Source: Cyanoderma ruficeps | Taxonomy: Eukaryota > Chordata > Aves > Passeriformes > Timaliidae | NCBI GenBank assembly: GCA_008694505.1 | Contig: VZDJ01000843.1 | Coordinates: 372,001 to 436,000 of the forward strand | DNA length: 64,000 bases | Direction: 5' to 3' | Shown: positions 52,977 to 62,089 of the stretch, piece by piece | Numbering within the stretch: the stretch's first letter is position 1 | Layout of the letters: every line of letters begins with the position of its first letter | The notes under the pieces: generated by a model | What the model was told of the DNA's origin: nothing | Seen by the model: the letters and a program-made list of their open reading frames with translations, nothing else | The model's database searches: none | Translations under genes and position numbers: made by a program

Positions 52977-53929
52977 GCAAGTCAGCTAGAATATCAGCCC
53001 TTAGTCATATTTGACAGAAACAGTCCTTCTCAGCATGGATGTGCATTTCATTGATCCATTACTCTTTTATAAATGTGTTTCTAATCAAGTACAGAATCTC
53101 TTGCTAAAAGTAATTTGTAACATTTTATAATTAAAACTCAAACTATTCAAGTTTAAAGTTTGCTATGCAAACCCAAGCAAACTGAGCAAACCCAAGAAAA
53201 CCTTGGCAAACAATACATTATTTCTACACAAACAAAAATTCCAAATAGAGAAGTCTTGCAGGGAAACTTAATGCCTGAAAATCAAGGTAAGCTGAGAGCT
53301 CAAAAACTTTAAATATTTCCCACATAATTGAAGGAGTTAATTTTGTAAGCTCATTACCCCAGGTGGCAAGAGAAAGGCAGAAATCTTTACAGTACGTAAT
53401 ACTCATTCTAACAAGGAAGAAACAATAGGAGAGATTCCATGCCATAGACAAAATCCCTTCTGTCACTCAGACAGAAAACCAAAGTCCTCCAGAAACACAA
53501 CAGCCAGAAACTGAAATTTTCTTATTCAAGACTATGAATGAGCTGTTCTCCAGTCTCACTTCATTATTCTGCTTTACTTGATTTTTTTTTTTTGCCCCAT
53601 CTTGTGACCAGACACTTGGAAATCTTGTGTAAATTCACATCATGGCACTCATTCATCATGTTATCACACACGGGGGGTGACTAAAGTAACCTGGATGAGT
53701 GACTCAACCAGAACTGCCCCTGCGTGCCTGGATGTGCACCCACCACACAGAAGGGTGGGACAGCACCTGTGACAGCACATGGCCATTCCACCATGTCCAA
53801 GCACTTCCAGAAAAGGCTGGAGTCACAGCATGACGTCTGAGTGAGCTACAAAAGCAGCGGCTTTCTAGTCTACATCTGGGAGACACTTATCCTGAGGTTC
53901 TTGTATTTACTGGTTTTTGCCCTTCCTTC
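52977..53929. other. Intergenic spacer between LTR elements
   Basis: Nothing recognised. Short frames such as 53224-53466 have no homology I can name. Confidence 0.7.
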
Positions 53930-54472
53930 TGTAGTGGTTTGAAAGCAAAACAAGTGAGAGGCTCCAAGTCAAAAATACAATTTAATAAGAAGAAACAAAA
54001 AAAAAAAGAATAAAATAAAATAAATGCAATAATACAAAAGACCACTGACAGAGTCAGAATACAACCTGAGCAGGGTGATGGAAGCAGTCCAGATGAGATG
54101 GTCTTCCTGACGCAGTGATCCTGTAGAAAGGTCTCGTAGCTCTGGTCCTCTGGGAATCCAGTGGCTAAGGGCTGCTTGTACTGTCCCCAAATCCCCAATT
54201 ATATCCAGGTGAGAATGCTTAATTCCTCCCCCTGGGCGGAGCATCTCACAATGGGATGATGAGTCATACAGGGGTCCTTGATGGCCCATTAGAGAGAGAT
54301 CACTCTGGAGGCAGTTATCTATGAGTCATCCAGCAAGGCATCTGATGGGCCATTAACAGAAGATAGCCCAGGGGGAGGGGGTCTGGGAAACACTGCTCCA
54401 ACAACTGGATTCAACAGTTCATGAAGATGGTGATAGAATACTTTTGCCCATCCTATACTACAACCCAGGACA
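53930..54472 (-). repeat. 3' LTR of the ERVL provirus
   Basis: It is 543 bp, bounded by TG and CA. It is preceded by ccttc at the outer edge and followed inward by the polypurine tract. It shares full-length homology with the LTR at 59605. Confidence 0.93.
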
Positions 54473-54489
54473 TAATCCACCCCTTATTC
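54473..54489 (-). other. Polypurine tract before the 3' LTR
   Basis: The minus strand reads GAATAAGGGGTGGATTA directly before the LTR start (TGTCCTGGG) at 54472. It is the expected position of the plus-strand primer site. Confidence 0.7.
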
Positions 54490-54562
54490 TATTATCATGT
54501 ACATCATACCCAAATCAATATATTCTTACAGAGATATACATATATACATACAGAATGAAACC

Positions 54563-55430
54563 TTACATACTGTTCTCACTTAAAATTGTGTCTCTGTGTG
54601 GTACACAATGGGTTTCCCCATCTTTCTGCATTACCTTCCAAGTGTAACCAGGTCCTTGAGCAAAGACAATCCCACGGATGGGTCTGCCTTTGCCTGAGGT
54701 GGGATTAATCCAAACAGTCTTTCCTAAAATGCCCTTCATGTGTACCACAGGGACTTTGTCTCCATCCGCTGTGTGTAAGGGTTCAGACTGGGCAGGACCA
54801 CCTCGATTGATAGACCCTCGGGTGTTGACCATCCAGGTGGCTTTGGCCAAGTTTATTTCCCAATTCTTGAAGGTTCACCCGCCAAGTGCTTTCAGGGCAG
54901 TCTTTAGTAGTCCACTGCACCATTCAGCTTTCCCAGCATCTGGTGCATGATAAGGGATGTGATATATCCATTCAATACCATGTTCTCTAGCCCAGGTGTT
55001 TATAAGGCCGTTCTTAAAATGGGTCCCATTGTCCTACTCAATTCTCTCAGGGGTGCCATGTCTCCACAGGACTTGCTTTTCAAGGCCCAAGATGATGTTC
55101 CAGGCAGTGGCATGAGGCACAGGGTAGGTTTCCAGCCATCCAGTGGTGGCTTCCACCATGGTCAGCACATAGCCCTTTCCTTGGCGGGTTTGGGAAGGGT
55201 GATGTAGTCAATTTGCCAGGCTTCCCCATACCTGTACTTCAGCCATCGTCCACCATACCACAGAGGCTTCACTCGCTTGGCCTGTTTGATTGCAGCGCAG
55301 GTCTCACAGTTGTGGATGACCTGTGAGATGCAGTCCATAGTAAGGTCCACCCCTCGGTCACGGACCCATCGGTATGTTGCATCTCTTCCCTGATGACTAG
55401 AGGCATCATGGGCTCAATGAGCTAGGAACA
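54563..55430 (-). pseudogene. Integrase, broken
   Basis: An HHCC zinc-finger is recognisable: two His four residues apart in HDASSHQGRD near 55400, then CETC near 55305. The first catalytic Asp lies in WQIDYI (about 55209). The second follows an in-frame TAG immediately before DNGTHF (about 55038). A Glu follows in GKAEWC near 54937. The C-terminal frame 54850-54563 (GKTVWINPTSGKGRPIRG) is the likely DNA-binding tail. There is room for no env between this and the 3' LTR (about 90 bp). Confidence 0.82.
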
Positions 55431-56317
55431 ATTCTCCCTTGTGCTGCCAGTCTAGATCCACCTGTGATATTTTCACCTTGGCAGCTTTGTCCACCTGCTT
55501 GTTGTTGCGATGCTCCTCATTAGCCCGGCTCTTGGGTACGTGCGCGCCCATGCGTTGAACTTTCAGTCAGCCTCTCTACTCGGGAGGTGATGTCCTGCCA
55601 AATGTCAGCGGCCCAGATGGGTTTTCCTCTGTGCTGCCAGTTGGCCTTTTTCCAGCTATCCAGCCATCCCCACAGAGCATTAGCTACCATCCATGAGTCA
55701 GTGTAGAGATAGAACCTCGGCCACTTCTCTCATTCAGCAATAGCCAAAGCCAGCTGGACAGCTTTAAGCTCTGCAACCTGATTTGATCCACCTTTTCCCT
55801 CGGTAGCCTGTGCAACTCGTCGTGTGGGGCTCCATACTGCAGCTTTCCATTTCCGGTTAGCGCCTACAATTCGGCAGGAGCCATCAGTGAAGAGAGCATA
55901 TCATCTTTCAGTCTCCGGTAGCTCATTATATGGTGGGGCTTCCTCGGCACGTGTTACTTGCTTTTCTTCTTTTTCAGACGATAATCCAAAAGTCTCTGGC
56001 CAGTTTGTTATAATTTCCAGAATCCCAGGGTGATTTGAGCTTCTGATACAGGTGTGCTGTGTAATGAGGGCAATCCATTTGCTCCATGTGGTGGCAGTGG
56101 CGTCATGCGTGGAAGGAACCTTTCCCTTGAACATCCACCCCAGCCCTGGTAGTCGGGGTGCCAAAAGCAGCTGTGTTTCAGTGCCAATCACTTCTGAGGC
56201 GGCTTGAACTCCTTCATAGGTGGCCAACATCTCCTCTCTGGGAGTGTAATTGGCTTCGGAGCCTCTGTAACTTCGGGTCCCGAATCCCAGTGGTCGGCCT
56301 CGAGTCTCCCCAGGCAC
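55430..56317 (-). pseudogene. RT connection and RNase H, broken into frames
   Basis: The first frame (56317-55901) contains PLGFGTRSYRGSEANYTPREEM and ends at a stop. The following DNA, in another frame, encodes FTDGS near 55890 and LYTDSWMVANALWGW near 55705. These are the metal-binding Asp motifs of retroviral RNase H. At least one frameshift and further stops interrupt it. RNase H would remove the RNA strand during reverse transcription. Confidence 0.75.
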
Positions 56318-56409
56318 TTTCTGCCAATAACTTCAGGACAAACCATTGTTCCCGGCTGTGGAGTAAAGCACATTTCTCACATCTGATTCCCTCCTGACTG
56401 AGCCAAGGG

Positions 56410-57132
56410 CTACTGCGCGAGCAATGATCTGAACAAAGGCTGCTGTTCAGGGCCCCAGTGGAAATTGTTCTTCTTGCAGGTAACCAGGTGGAGAGGGCTC
56501 ATGATCTGACTGTACTCAGGAATTTGCATCCTCCAAAAGCTTATAGCATCTAGGAAAGCTTGTGTTTCCTTCTTGTTGGTAGGTGGGGACATGGCAGTGA
56601 TCTTGATTATTTCTGTGGGGATTTGGCAATGTCCATCTTTCCACTTGGCTCCCAGGAACTGGATTTCTTGAGCCGGTCCCTTAACCTTACTTCGTTTAAT
56701 GGCAAAACCAGCTTTCAGCAGAATCTGGATAATCTTCTGTCCTTTCTTGAAGACCTCCCCTGGGGTGTTCTCCCATATGACAATGTCATCAATGTATTGC
56801 AGATGTTCTGGAGTCTCATCCTTCTCCAGTGCAGCCTGGATCAGTCCATGGCAGATGGTGGGGCTGTGCTTCCACCCCTGGGGCAGTCGGTTCCAGGTGT
56901 ATTGCATGCGCTTCCAGGTGAAAGCAAACTGGGGCCTGCACTCTGCTGCCAAAGGAATGGAGAAGAAGGCATTGGCATTATTGATGGTTGCATACAACTT
57001 TGCTGCCTTGGACTCCAGCTCATACTGAAGCTCCAACATGTCTGGTACGGCAGCGCTCAGTGGTGGCGTGACTTCATTCAGGCCACGGTAATCCACCGTC
57101 AGTCTCCATTCTCCACTGGACTTATGCACGGG
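56410..57132 (-). pseudogene. Reverse transcriptase (polymerase domain), inactivated
   Basis: It continues in the same frame as the protease after the TGA stop at 57135-57133. Visible motifs are WRLTVDYRGLNEVT near the start, ANAFFSIPL (motif A region), LPQGWKHSPT (motif B) and YIDDIV (motif C, catalytic YIDD at about residues 112-115). IQFLGAKW and SFWRMQIPEYSQIMSP mark the thumb, and the frame stops at 56410. In motif A the position normally held by the first catalytic Asp is Asn (residue 50, codon near 56982-56980), so polymerase activity would be lost even without the stops. Confidence 0.9.
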
Positions 57133-57627
57133 TCATATAGGGCTGTTGAAAGGTGAATGAGCTTTACTGACCACCCCTTGGCTCTCCAGTTTACAAATCA
57201 TCTCATGTATGGGAGTCACAGAGTCTCTGTCAGTGCAGTATTGCCGATGGTGAACTGGTGCTGTGGCAATTGGTACCTGTTGTTCTTCCACTCTCAGCAG
57301 TCCCACCGCAGAGGGGTCATCTGAGAGACCAGGCAAAGTATTCAACTGTCTGATGTCTTCTTTCTCCACTGCAGCTATCCCAAAAGCCCAGCAATATCCT
57401 TTTGCGTCTTTGAAATATCCATTCCTGAGGTAGTCTATGCCGAGGATGCATGTGGCCTCTGGGCCAGTTGCGATGGGGTGTTTTTGCCACCCGTTTCCAG
57501 TTAAACTCACTTCAGCCTCTAATACAGTCAGTTGTTGGGACCCTCCTGTCACCCCAGAAATAGAAATGGATTCTATTCCTACATACTTTGATGGCATCAT
57601 GGTACATTGGGCCCCAGTGTCAACCAA
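57133..57627 (-). pseudogene. Retroviral aspartic protease and start of pol, broken
   Basis: The frame starts at VDTGAQCTMM, the aspartic protease active-site motif (D-T-G), and continues with a hydrophobic flap-like part (SISGVTGGSQQLTVLEAEVS) and ILGIDYLRNG (the I-L-G-x-D landmark). It then runs into the first residues of reverse transcriptase and stops at TGA (57135-57133). Sequence upstream of the active site is in another frame (see 57597-57791), so a frameshift separates gag and pro. The family works as a homodimer that cleaves the polyprotein. Confidence 0.8.
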
Positions 57628-57968
57628 CGCCGTATATTTTTGTGGGTCAGATGTGCCAGGCTATTGGATCCACACAGTCCAGTAGATCCGATTGTCCCTT
57701 TCCTCTCCCTGGCTAGAGGCAGGGCCCCCCTATTCCTGGTCATGGCATACATTGTTCTCTTCCTGTAAATATGTTCCTGGGGTCCCTTCAAGAGGACCAG
57801 TCATATCATCATCCTGTACTGTCTGGAGTTCTGTGCGTGAGAGACTGGAGCAACATTGATTCTAGACGGACTTCTTGTGGTAGGTGTTTCTCTTTTCAGT
57901 TCATGTTCTCGGGCTGCTAAGGAGGAGGTGGGTTTTCCATCCCACTTCTTCATGACTTCTCCATGCTC

Positions 57969-58397
57969 TCAAAGAAAAGACCGGAGGCTACCTCGTGGTG
58001 TGTATCCTCTCTCCCTGGCTGGGGGACGCCTGCTGCTAATGGCAGAGACTCTCGTCGGCTCTGGTGAGATATAGTAAATTTCTTCCTTAAGTTCTTTTTT
58101 CAGTTTCTGATGGCCTTCTTCAATCAAGCTCCGGACTTGCTCAGCCAGTCTTGTTTCCACAGACGAGACATGGATACGAACTGGGGCGGTGACAGTGTCC
58201 TCGTAAATTCTTAGTTTATTAGCCAAGACACCCACCCTGTCCTCACTTTCCCTCCATTGCACTGTTGCCAGGTAACATGAGTACATCTCTAGTCCAAGCC
58301 ATGCAAATCTCAACCACATCCGTGATGTGCACTGGACACCATCTGGGCATTTAGGAAATCTCTTGTCTTCTGAAAAGATGATCTCCAGCACAGCCAA
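57969..58397 (-). pseudogene. gag-like region, C-terminal part
   Basis: A 142-residue frame with an aromatic N-terminal part (FAWLGLEMYSCYLATVQW), then a charged helical stretch (ETRLAEQVRSLIEEGHQKLK) with coiled-coil character, ending in an Arg/Ser/Pro-rich tail. It is separated by frameshifts and stops from the frame at 58701. It lies between the gag N-terminal part and the protease, so gag origin is inferred from position. No Cys-His box is visible. Confidence 0.55.
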
Positions 58398-58700
58398 TTC
58401 CTTCAGGCATCAGATACCTTGTTCTATTGTGCTCCATTTTCCTTGGTGCACTTGGAGATCTTGTTCACAAAGGTATCTGTCCTTCTCACACTGGTTAGCA
58501 GTCACTGCCAGAGCCTGAGAGGTTCTTGGGTTTTCCCGATCCCCTGGTCAATGACCACATCCCAGGACAGTGATCCTAGTTGCCTGGCCTCAATTCCATC
58601 CAGAATGGTGTCATTGGCTGCAGTGTCCCAGATGCGAAGCAGCAAGGTCAGGATGGACTCGGTGGTCTGGCGGGTGGATTCCCTTCACAGGTCATGCAGC

Positions 58701-59361
58701 TCACCCAGAGACAGAGCGAGTGATGATCTCTGTCTCTGTCTCTTCTGCTGGGTGTGAAGGTCCTGCTGCATCCTCGTCAGTCACTATGCGGATTGATTTG
58801 CTCTTTGATTTCTTCTTCTGAATGGTGGCAACTGCTACCAGTTTAGGCTGTTCTGGTTCGGTGACGGTTTGTGTGGAGATGCTGACGGCACCTTTGGTTC
58901 CTTTCTCCTCTGTGACAGTCTGCATAGATGTGGACACTGTTACCTCACTTTTGGCTTCTTTCTCCTCCATGATGGTCTGTGTAGATGAACAGTGTTGCCT
59001 TGCCTTTGGTTCCCTTCTCCTCTGTGACAGTATGTGTAGACACTAATGCTGTTGCTTTGCTTCTTTTTCCCTCTTCCTCTTCCTTAAGAACACGCTGCAC
59101 CACACCATGTAGTGTTTTGATTCTAAGCATGGTGTGGGCCATGCAGAGAAGACAAAGCAGGACTAACAATATCATGCTGTCCTTGGCATCCAGAGGGTAC
59201 TCAATATTTTCAAAAACTGCTGTGTCATGCCTGAAAAACTGGAAAAAATCATTCTTTACCCCTCTCCACAGGGACTGGGTGAGATTGTTGAGGCCCCAGA
59301 CGTAGCATCCCAGATGAGAACAAGAATACAAAACTGGGTATATGTTCTGAATGATGTTCAT
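58701..59361 (-). pseudogene. gag-like region, N-terminal part, frameshifted
   Basis: Two overlapping frames (59361-58945 and 58970-58701) read as one disrupted protein. The first has a strongly hydrophobic segment (residues about 64-82, MILLVLLCLLCMAHTML), then an acidic/basic run (VLKEEEEGKRSK), then repeats containing TVTEEKGTKG. The second continues the repeats (STSMQTVTEEKGTKG, then STQTVTEPEQPK) and a Lys/Ser-rich stretch. The position directly after the leader makes it gag or an accessory N-terminal gag segment. No zinc knuckle or standard capsid motif is recognised. Confidence 0.6.
58847..59062 (-). repeat. 57-bp tandem repeats within the gag-like region
   Basis: Four units are seen on the + strand, with the 'tttgg' landmarks of three aligned at 58893, 58950 and 59005 and a more diverged unit ahead of them. 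The spacing is 57 bp (19 codons) and then 55 bp. The 2-bp loss in one unit coincides with the switch of open frame and probably caused the frameshift. Each unit encodes a variant of T-(M/T)-QTVTEEKGTKG plus spacer. Confidence 0.7.
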
Positions 59362-59580
59362 TGCCTCAGTTTATCAAACAATGGACATAGTAGACCACTA
59401 AAGCAATTTTAGTACCTTACCCTGGTCTACACAGGAGCATTAAGACCGGCAGATAGTGCCCCATGTGTAGAAAAATATAGAGAGATAGCTATAGGACACA
59501 TGTAAGCACGTTGAGCATCACAGCGAACAGGTGTCTTCTTCAATGCAAAATTGTAATTCTGACTTTTCTCATTGCCTCTT

Positions 59581-59598
59581 GCCCCACACTGGGCGCTA
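59581..59598 (-). other. Primer binding site, tRNA-Lys-like
   Basis: Six bases inside the 5' LTR the minus strand reads TAGCGCCCAGTGTGGGGC. It matches the standard site for tRNA-Lys1,2 (the primer type used by foamy viruses and some betaretroviruses) at 15 of 18 positions. The differences are at positions 2, 10 and 11. A six-base spacer from the LTR edge is slightly long. The assignment rests on recalled tRNA complementarity. Confidence 0.65.
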
Positions 59599-59604
59599 AA
59601 AATA

Positions 59605-60149
59605 TGTGGTGGTTTGAAAGCAAAACAAGTGAGAGGCTCCAAGTCAAAAATACAATTTAATAAGAAGAAACAAAAAAGAAAAGTAGAATAGAATAAAATA
59701 AAATAAATGCAATAATACAAAAGACCACTGACAGAGTCAGAAGACAACCTGATCCGGGTGATGGAAGCAGTCCAGATGAGGTGGTCTTCTTGAAGCAGTG
59801 ATCCTGTAGAAAGGTCTCGTAGCTCTGGTCCTCTGGGAATCCAGTGGCTAAGGGCTGCTTGTACTGTCCCCAAATCCCCGATTATATCCAGGTGAGAATG
59901 CTTGGTTCCTCCCCCTGGGTGGAGCGTCTCACAGTGGGATGATGAGTCATACAGGGGTCCTTGATGGCCCATAAGAGAGAGATCTCTCCGGAGGCAGTTA
60001 TCTATGAGTCATCCAGCAAGGCATCTGATGGGCCATTAACAGAAGATAGCCCAGGGGGAGGGGGTCTGGGAAACACTGCTCCAACAACTGGATTCAATAG
60101 TTCATGGTGATAGAATACTTTTGCACATCTTATACTACAAGCCAGGACA
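59605..60149 (-). repeat. 5' LTR of the ERVL provirus
   Basis: It is 545 bp, beginning (minus strand) TGTCCTGGCTTG and ending CAAACCACCACA. It matches the LTR at 53930-54472 and the solo LTRs at 14080 and 26242. Relative to the 3' LTR it lacks a 6-bp unit near 60106 and has about 20 substitutions. An ATTAAA signal lies near its U5 side. Confidence 0.93.
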
Positions 60150-62089
60150 CTTTCTCAAAGAACAAATGCTCCCAAATGCTGGTAGTGAGGCTCATGACAG
60201 CCTTATTGCCCAACACATTGGACTACCAGTCCAAGTGCCTAATAGTGTTCTGCACTACAGCTTATGAGCAGCAGAATTGCTTTAGCACAAAAATTGTGTC
60301 TTTTTAAGGGTTTGAGGTTTCCACAACAGTTCTGAAGCTTATGGGGCTTCTATAGAACTGAATCAATATAATTATATTTAGAACTTAGAAAATTCAGAAC
60401 AGAGGCAAGAATGATGAAAAGCACTATCCATCCATGTTCAGAAATGGTACAGTAAACTTAAAGGAACACAGAGTGAACAAAATAGACAGTTCTTCTTCAA
60501 ACAGTGAATCAGGTGGCAGACTGCCCACACAATTACTTGGCATTCTAAAGAACTCCATCACTTCTATGTCACTAGTCAGAAAATTTTCAAACAATAGACA
60601 CTGTCTAACAAGGTAACATATAGGTACTTTCCAAAGCCACCCACATTCAGAGCAGTTGACTTTTAAGACGAGAGTTAATGTATTGGCAGAGGGCAAAAAT
60701 AAAACAGCCATGGCAGCACTGGTACCTTAAAGGTAGACAGATCGTCCAGTATTTTACAAACAAGTTAATATATTCTAAACCACCTGAGACTTCTAAATTA
60801 GAAAACAGTGAATTACAACCAGGCTTTGCCACTACAACTAGGTTCAGGTCTTCCTTGCTGCAGGCATACCAGACTGTCACATGGACTCTTCACTACCTTT
60901 ACATCGTTACATAATTCTGGGACTATTTCACTTGTGGGGAAAAAAGAANNNNNNNNNNNNNNNNNNNNNNNNNNNNNNNNNNNNNAAAAAACAAAAAAAA
61001 AAAAAAAAAGAGAAAATACCCCACAAAACCTGGACATCTTGCTCACAAGTAAAATTGAAAGAGTGATTTGGAACAGTATAAAGACAGTCCTGTATGGACA
61101 ACTACTCTTTCATGGAAACAAAGCAATACACAAATCTACTTGTTTTAGAGGAAGACAAGTTCTCTTTCTCCATTCAATTAATTCTTTTCAGCTTCCAACA
61201 CTTGAAACATTTTTTTGGAAAAAGCTTTATGAATCAGGTCTAGTTCTCAAGGTCTTAATGACATTTAGACATTTAATTAGCAAGCCATCACTTGGACTGG
61301 CACCTAAAGCTTTTGTCAGAGACCTAATTCCATGCCAATTCAAACATCCCATTAGTGTTATATTAAGTATAAAGAAGCCTTGTAATATTCTGGCTATTTG
61401 ATTGCACTGGCATGCATTAACACAACAGTGGAATGAATCTAACTGAATGCAAGGATATAGATTTACAGTGTAAACATGTTAAATTAATGAAGATGTTCTA
61501 GGACAAAAATATAATAACCATATATGTATATTAACTGGTACTCAGGCATACTTTGTGCTTTTTGGTACCCTGTATGAAATGTCAGTGACACTCAAGTGAA
61601 AAAAGAGAAAAAAAGCAAAAAGATTGACTTAATTAAAACTGTTTAATTGATTCCAAGCTATGCCCTGCACTTAAAACTTTCTAGAGCTCATTGTGAACAT
61701 ATTTAGACACTTATACTTGTGAATTAAGTGTCATTATTCTATGTTGTCATTTCTCCCCCAAGACATGTTCAGTACATCGGATTTCTAAAAAGTCATTAAC
61801 CTATATGACAATGCATGTAAACTAATAAGCCATATTTGGAAGGAAAGAAAAATCACAGTAGCAAGTGCCCTTTTTCATCTTGTATCTCTAATTTAGACCT
61901 GTAGTTTTCACTGAAATAACAAAATAAAATGTGGAAAAATGCTAGAGCAAAACATAGAAATCATTTCCATGCATTCTGTAAGGCTTTTTCCTTGCTTTTG
62001 TGGAAACAGAGTCACTGCTTCACTACAATGGGCTAAAATTAGAGTCCTATACAATGAAATGCTTCTAGTTGAACTATTTGAATACCATG
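60150..62089. other. Intergenic sequence with an assembly gap
   Basis: AT-rich sequence with no gene or repeat recognised, apart from the N run at 60949-60985 flanked by A-rich DNA. Confidence 0.7.
60949..60985. other. 37-base assembly gap (Ns)
   Basis: A run of 37 Ns followed by an A-rich tract (aaaaaacaaaaaaaaaaaaa). The gap probably reflects a homopolymer that could not be resolved. Open frames across it are meaningless. Confidence 0.97.

Larger units (their letters stand above)
53930..60149 (-). mobile_element. Endogenous retrovirus, ERVL-type (class III) provirus, inactivated
   Basis: A 6220-bp minus-strand provirus with two LTRs, a primer binding site, broken gag-like, protease, reverse transcriptase, RNase H and integrase segments, a polypurine tract and no env. 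Flanking pentamers ccttc (53925-53929) and ctttc (60150-60154) match at 4 of 5, a typical 5-bp target duplication. The order pro-RT-RNase H-integrase, the YIDD reverse transcriptase, the sequence character of the RT palm/thumb and the absence of env fit the spumavirus-related ERVL group. The LTRs differ at about 20 positions plus small indels (roughly 4%), so the insertion is millions of years old. Several stops and frameshifts disable every gene. Confidence 0.93.

Noticed and set aside
54473..54562. Possible env gene in the provirus
   Set aside because: Only about 90 bp separate the integrase tail from the 3' LTR, so no env is present.
56560..57156. 198-codon + strand frame opposite reverse transcriptase
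   Set aside because: It is an antisense shadow of the RT frame with no features of its own.
59427..59972. 181-codon minus-strand frame at the provirus 5' end (and similar frames at 53887-54289 and 14021-14490)
   Set aside because: These are readings through LTR sequence. The similarity between them reflects LTR homology, not a protein.
60808..61401. 197-codon frame across the N run
   Set aside because: It depends on undefined bases, so it cannot be supported.
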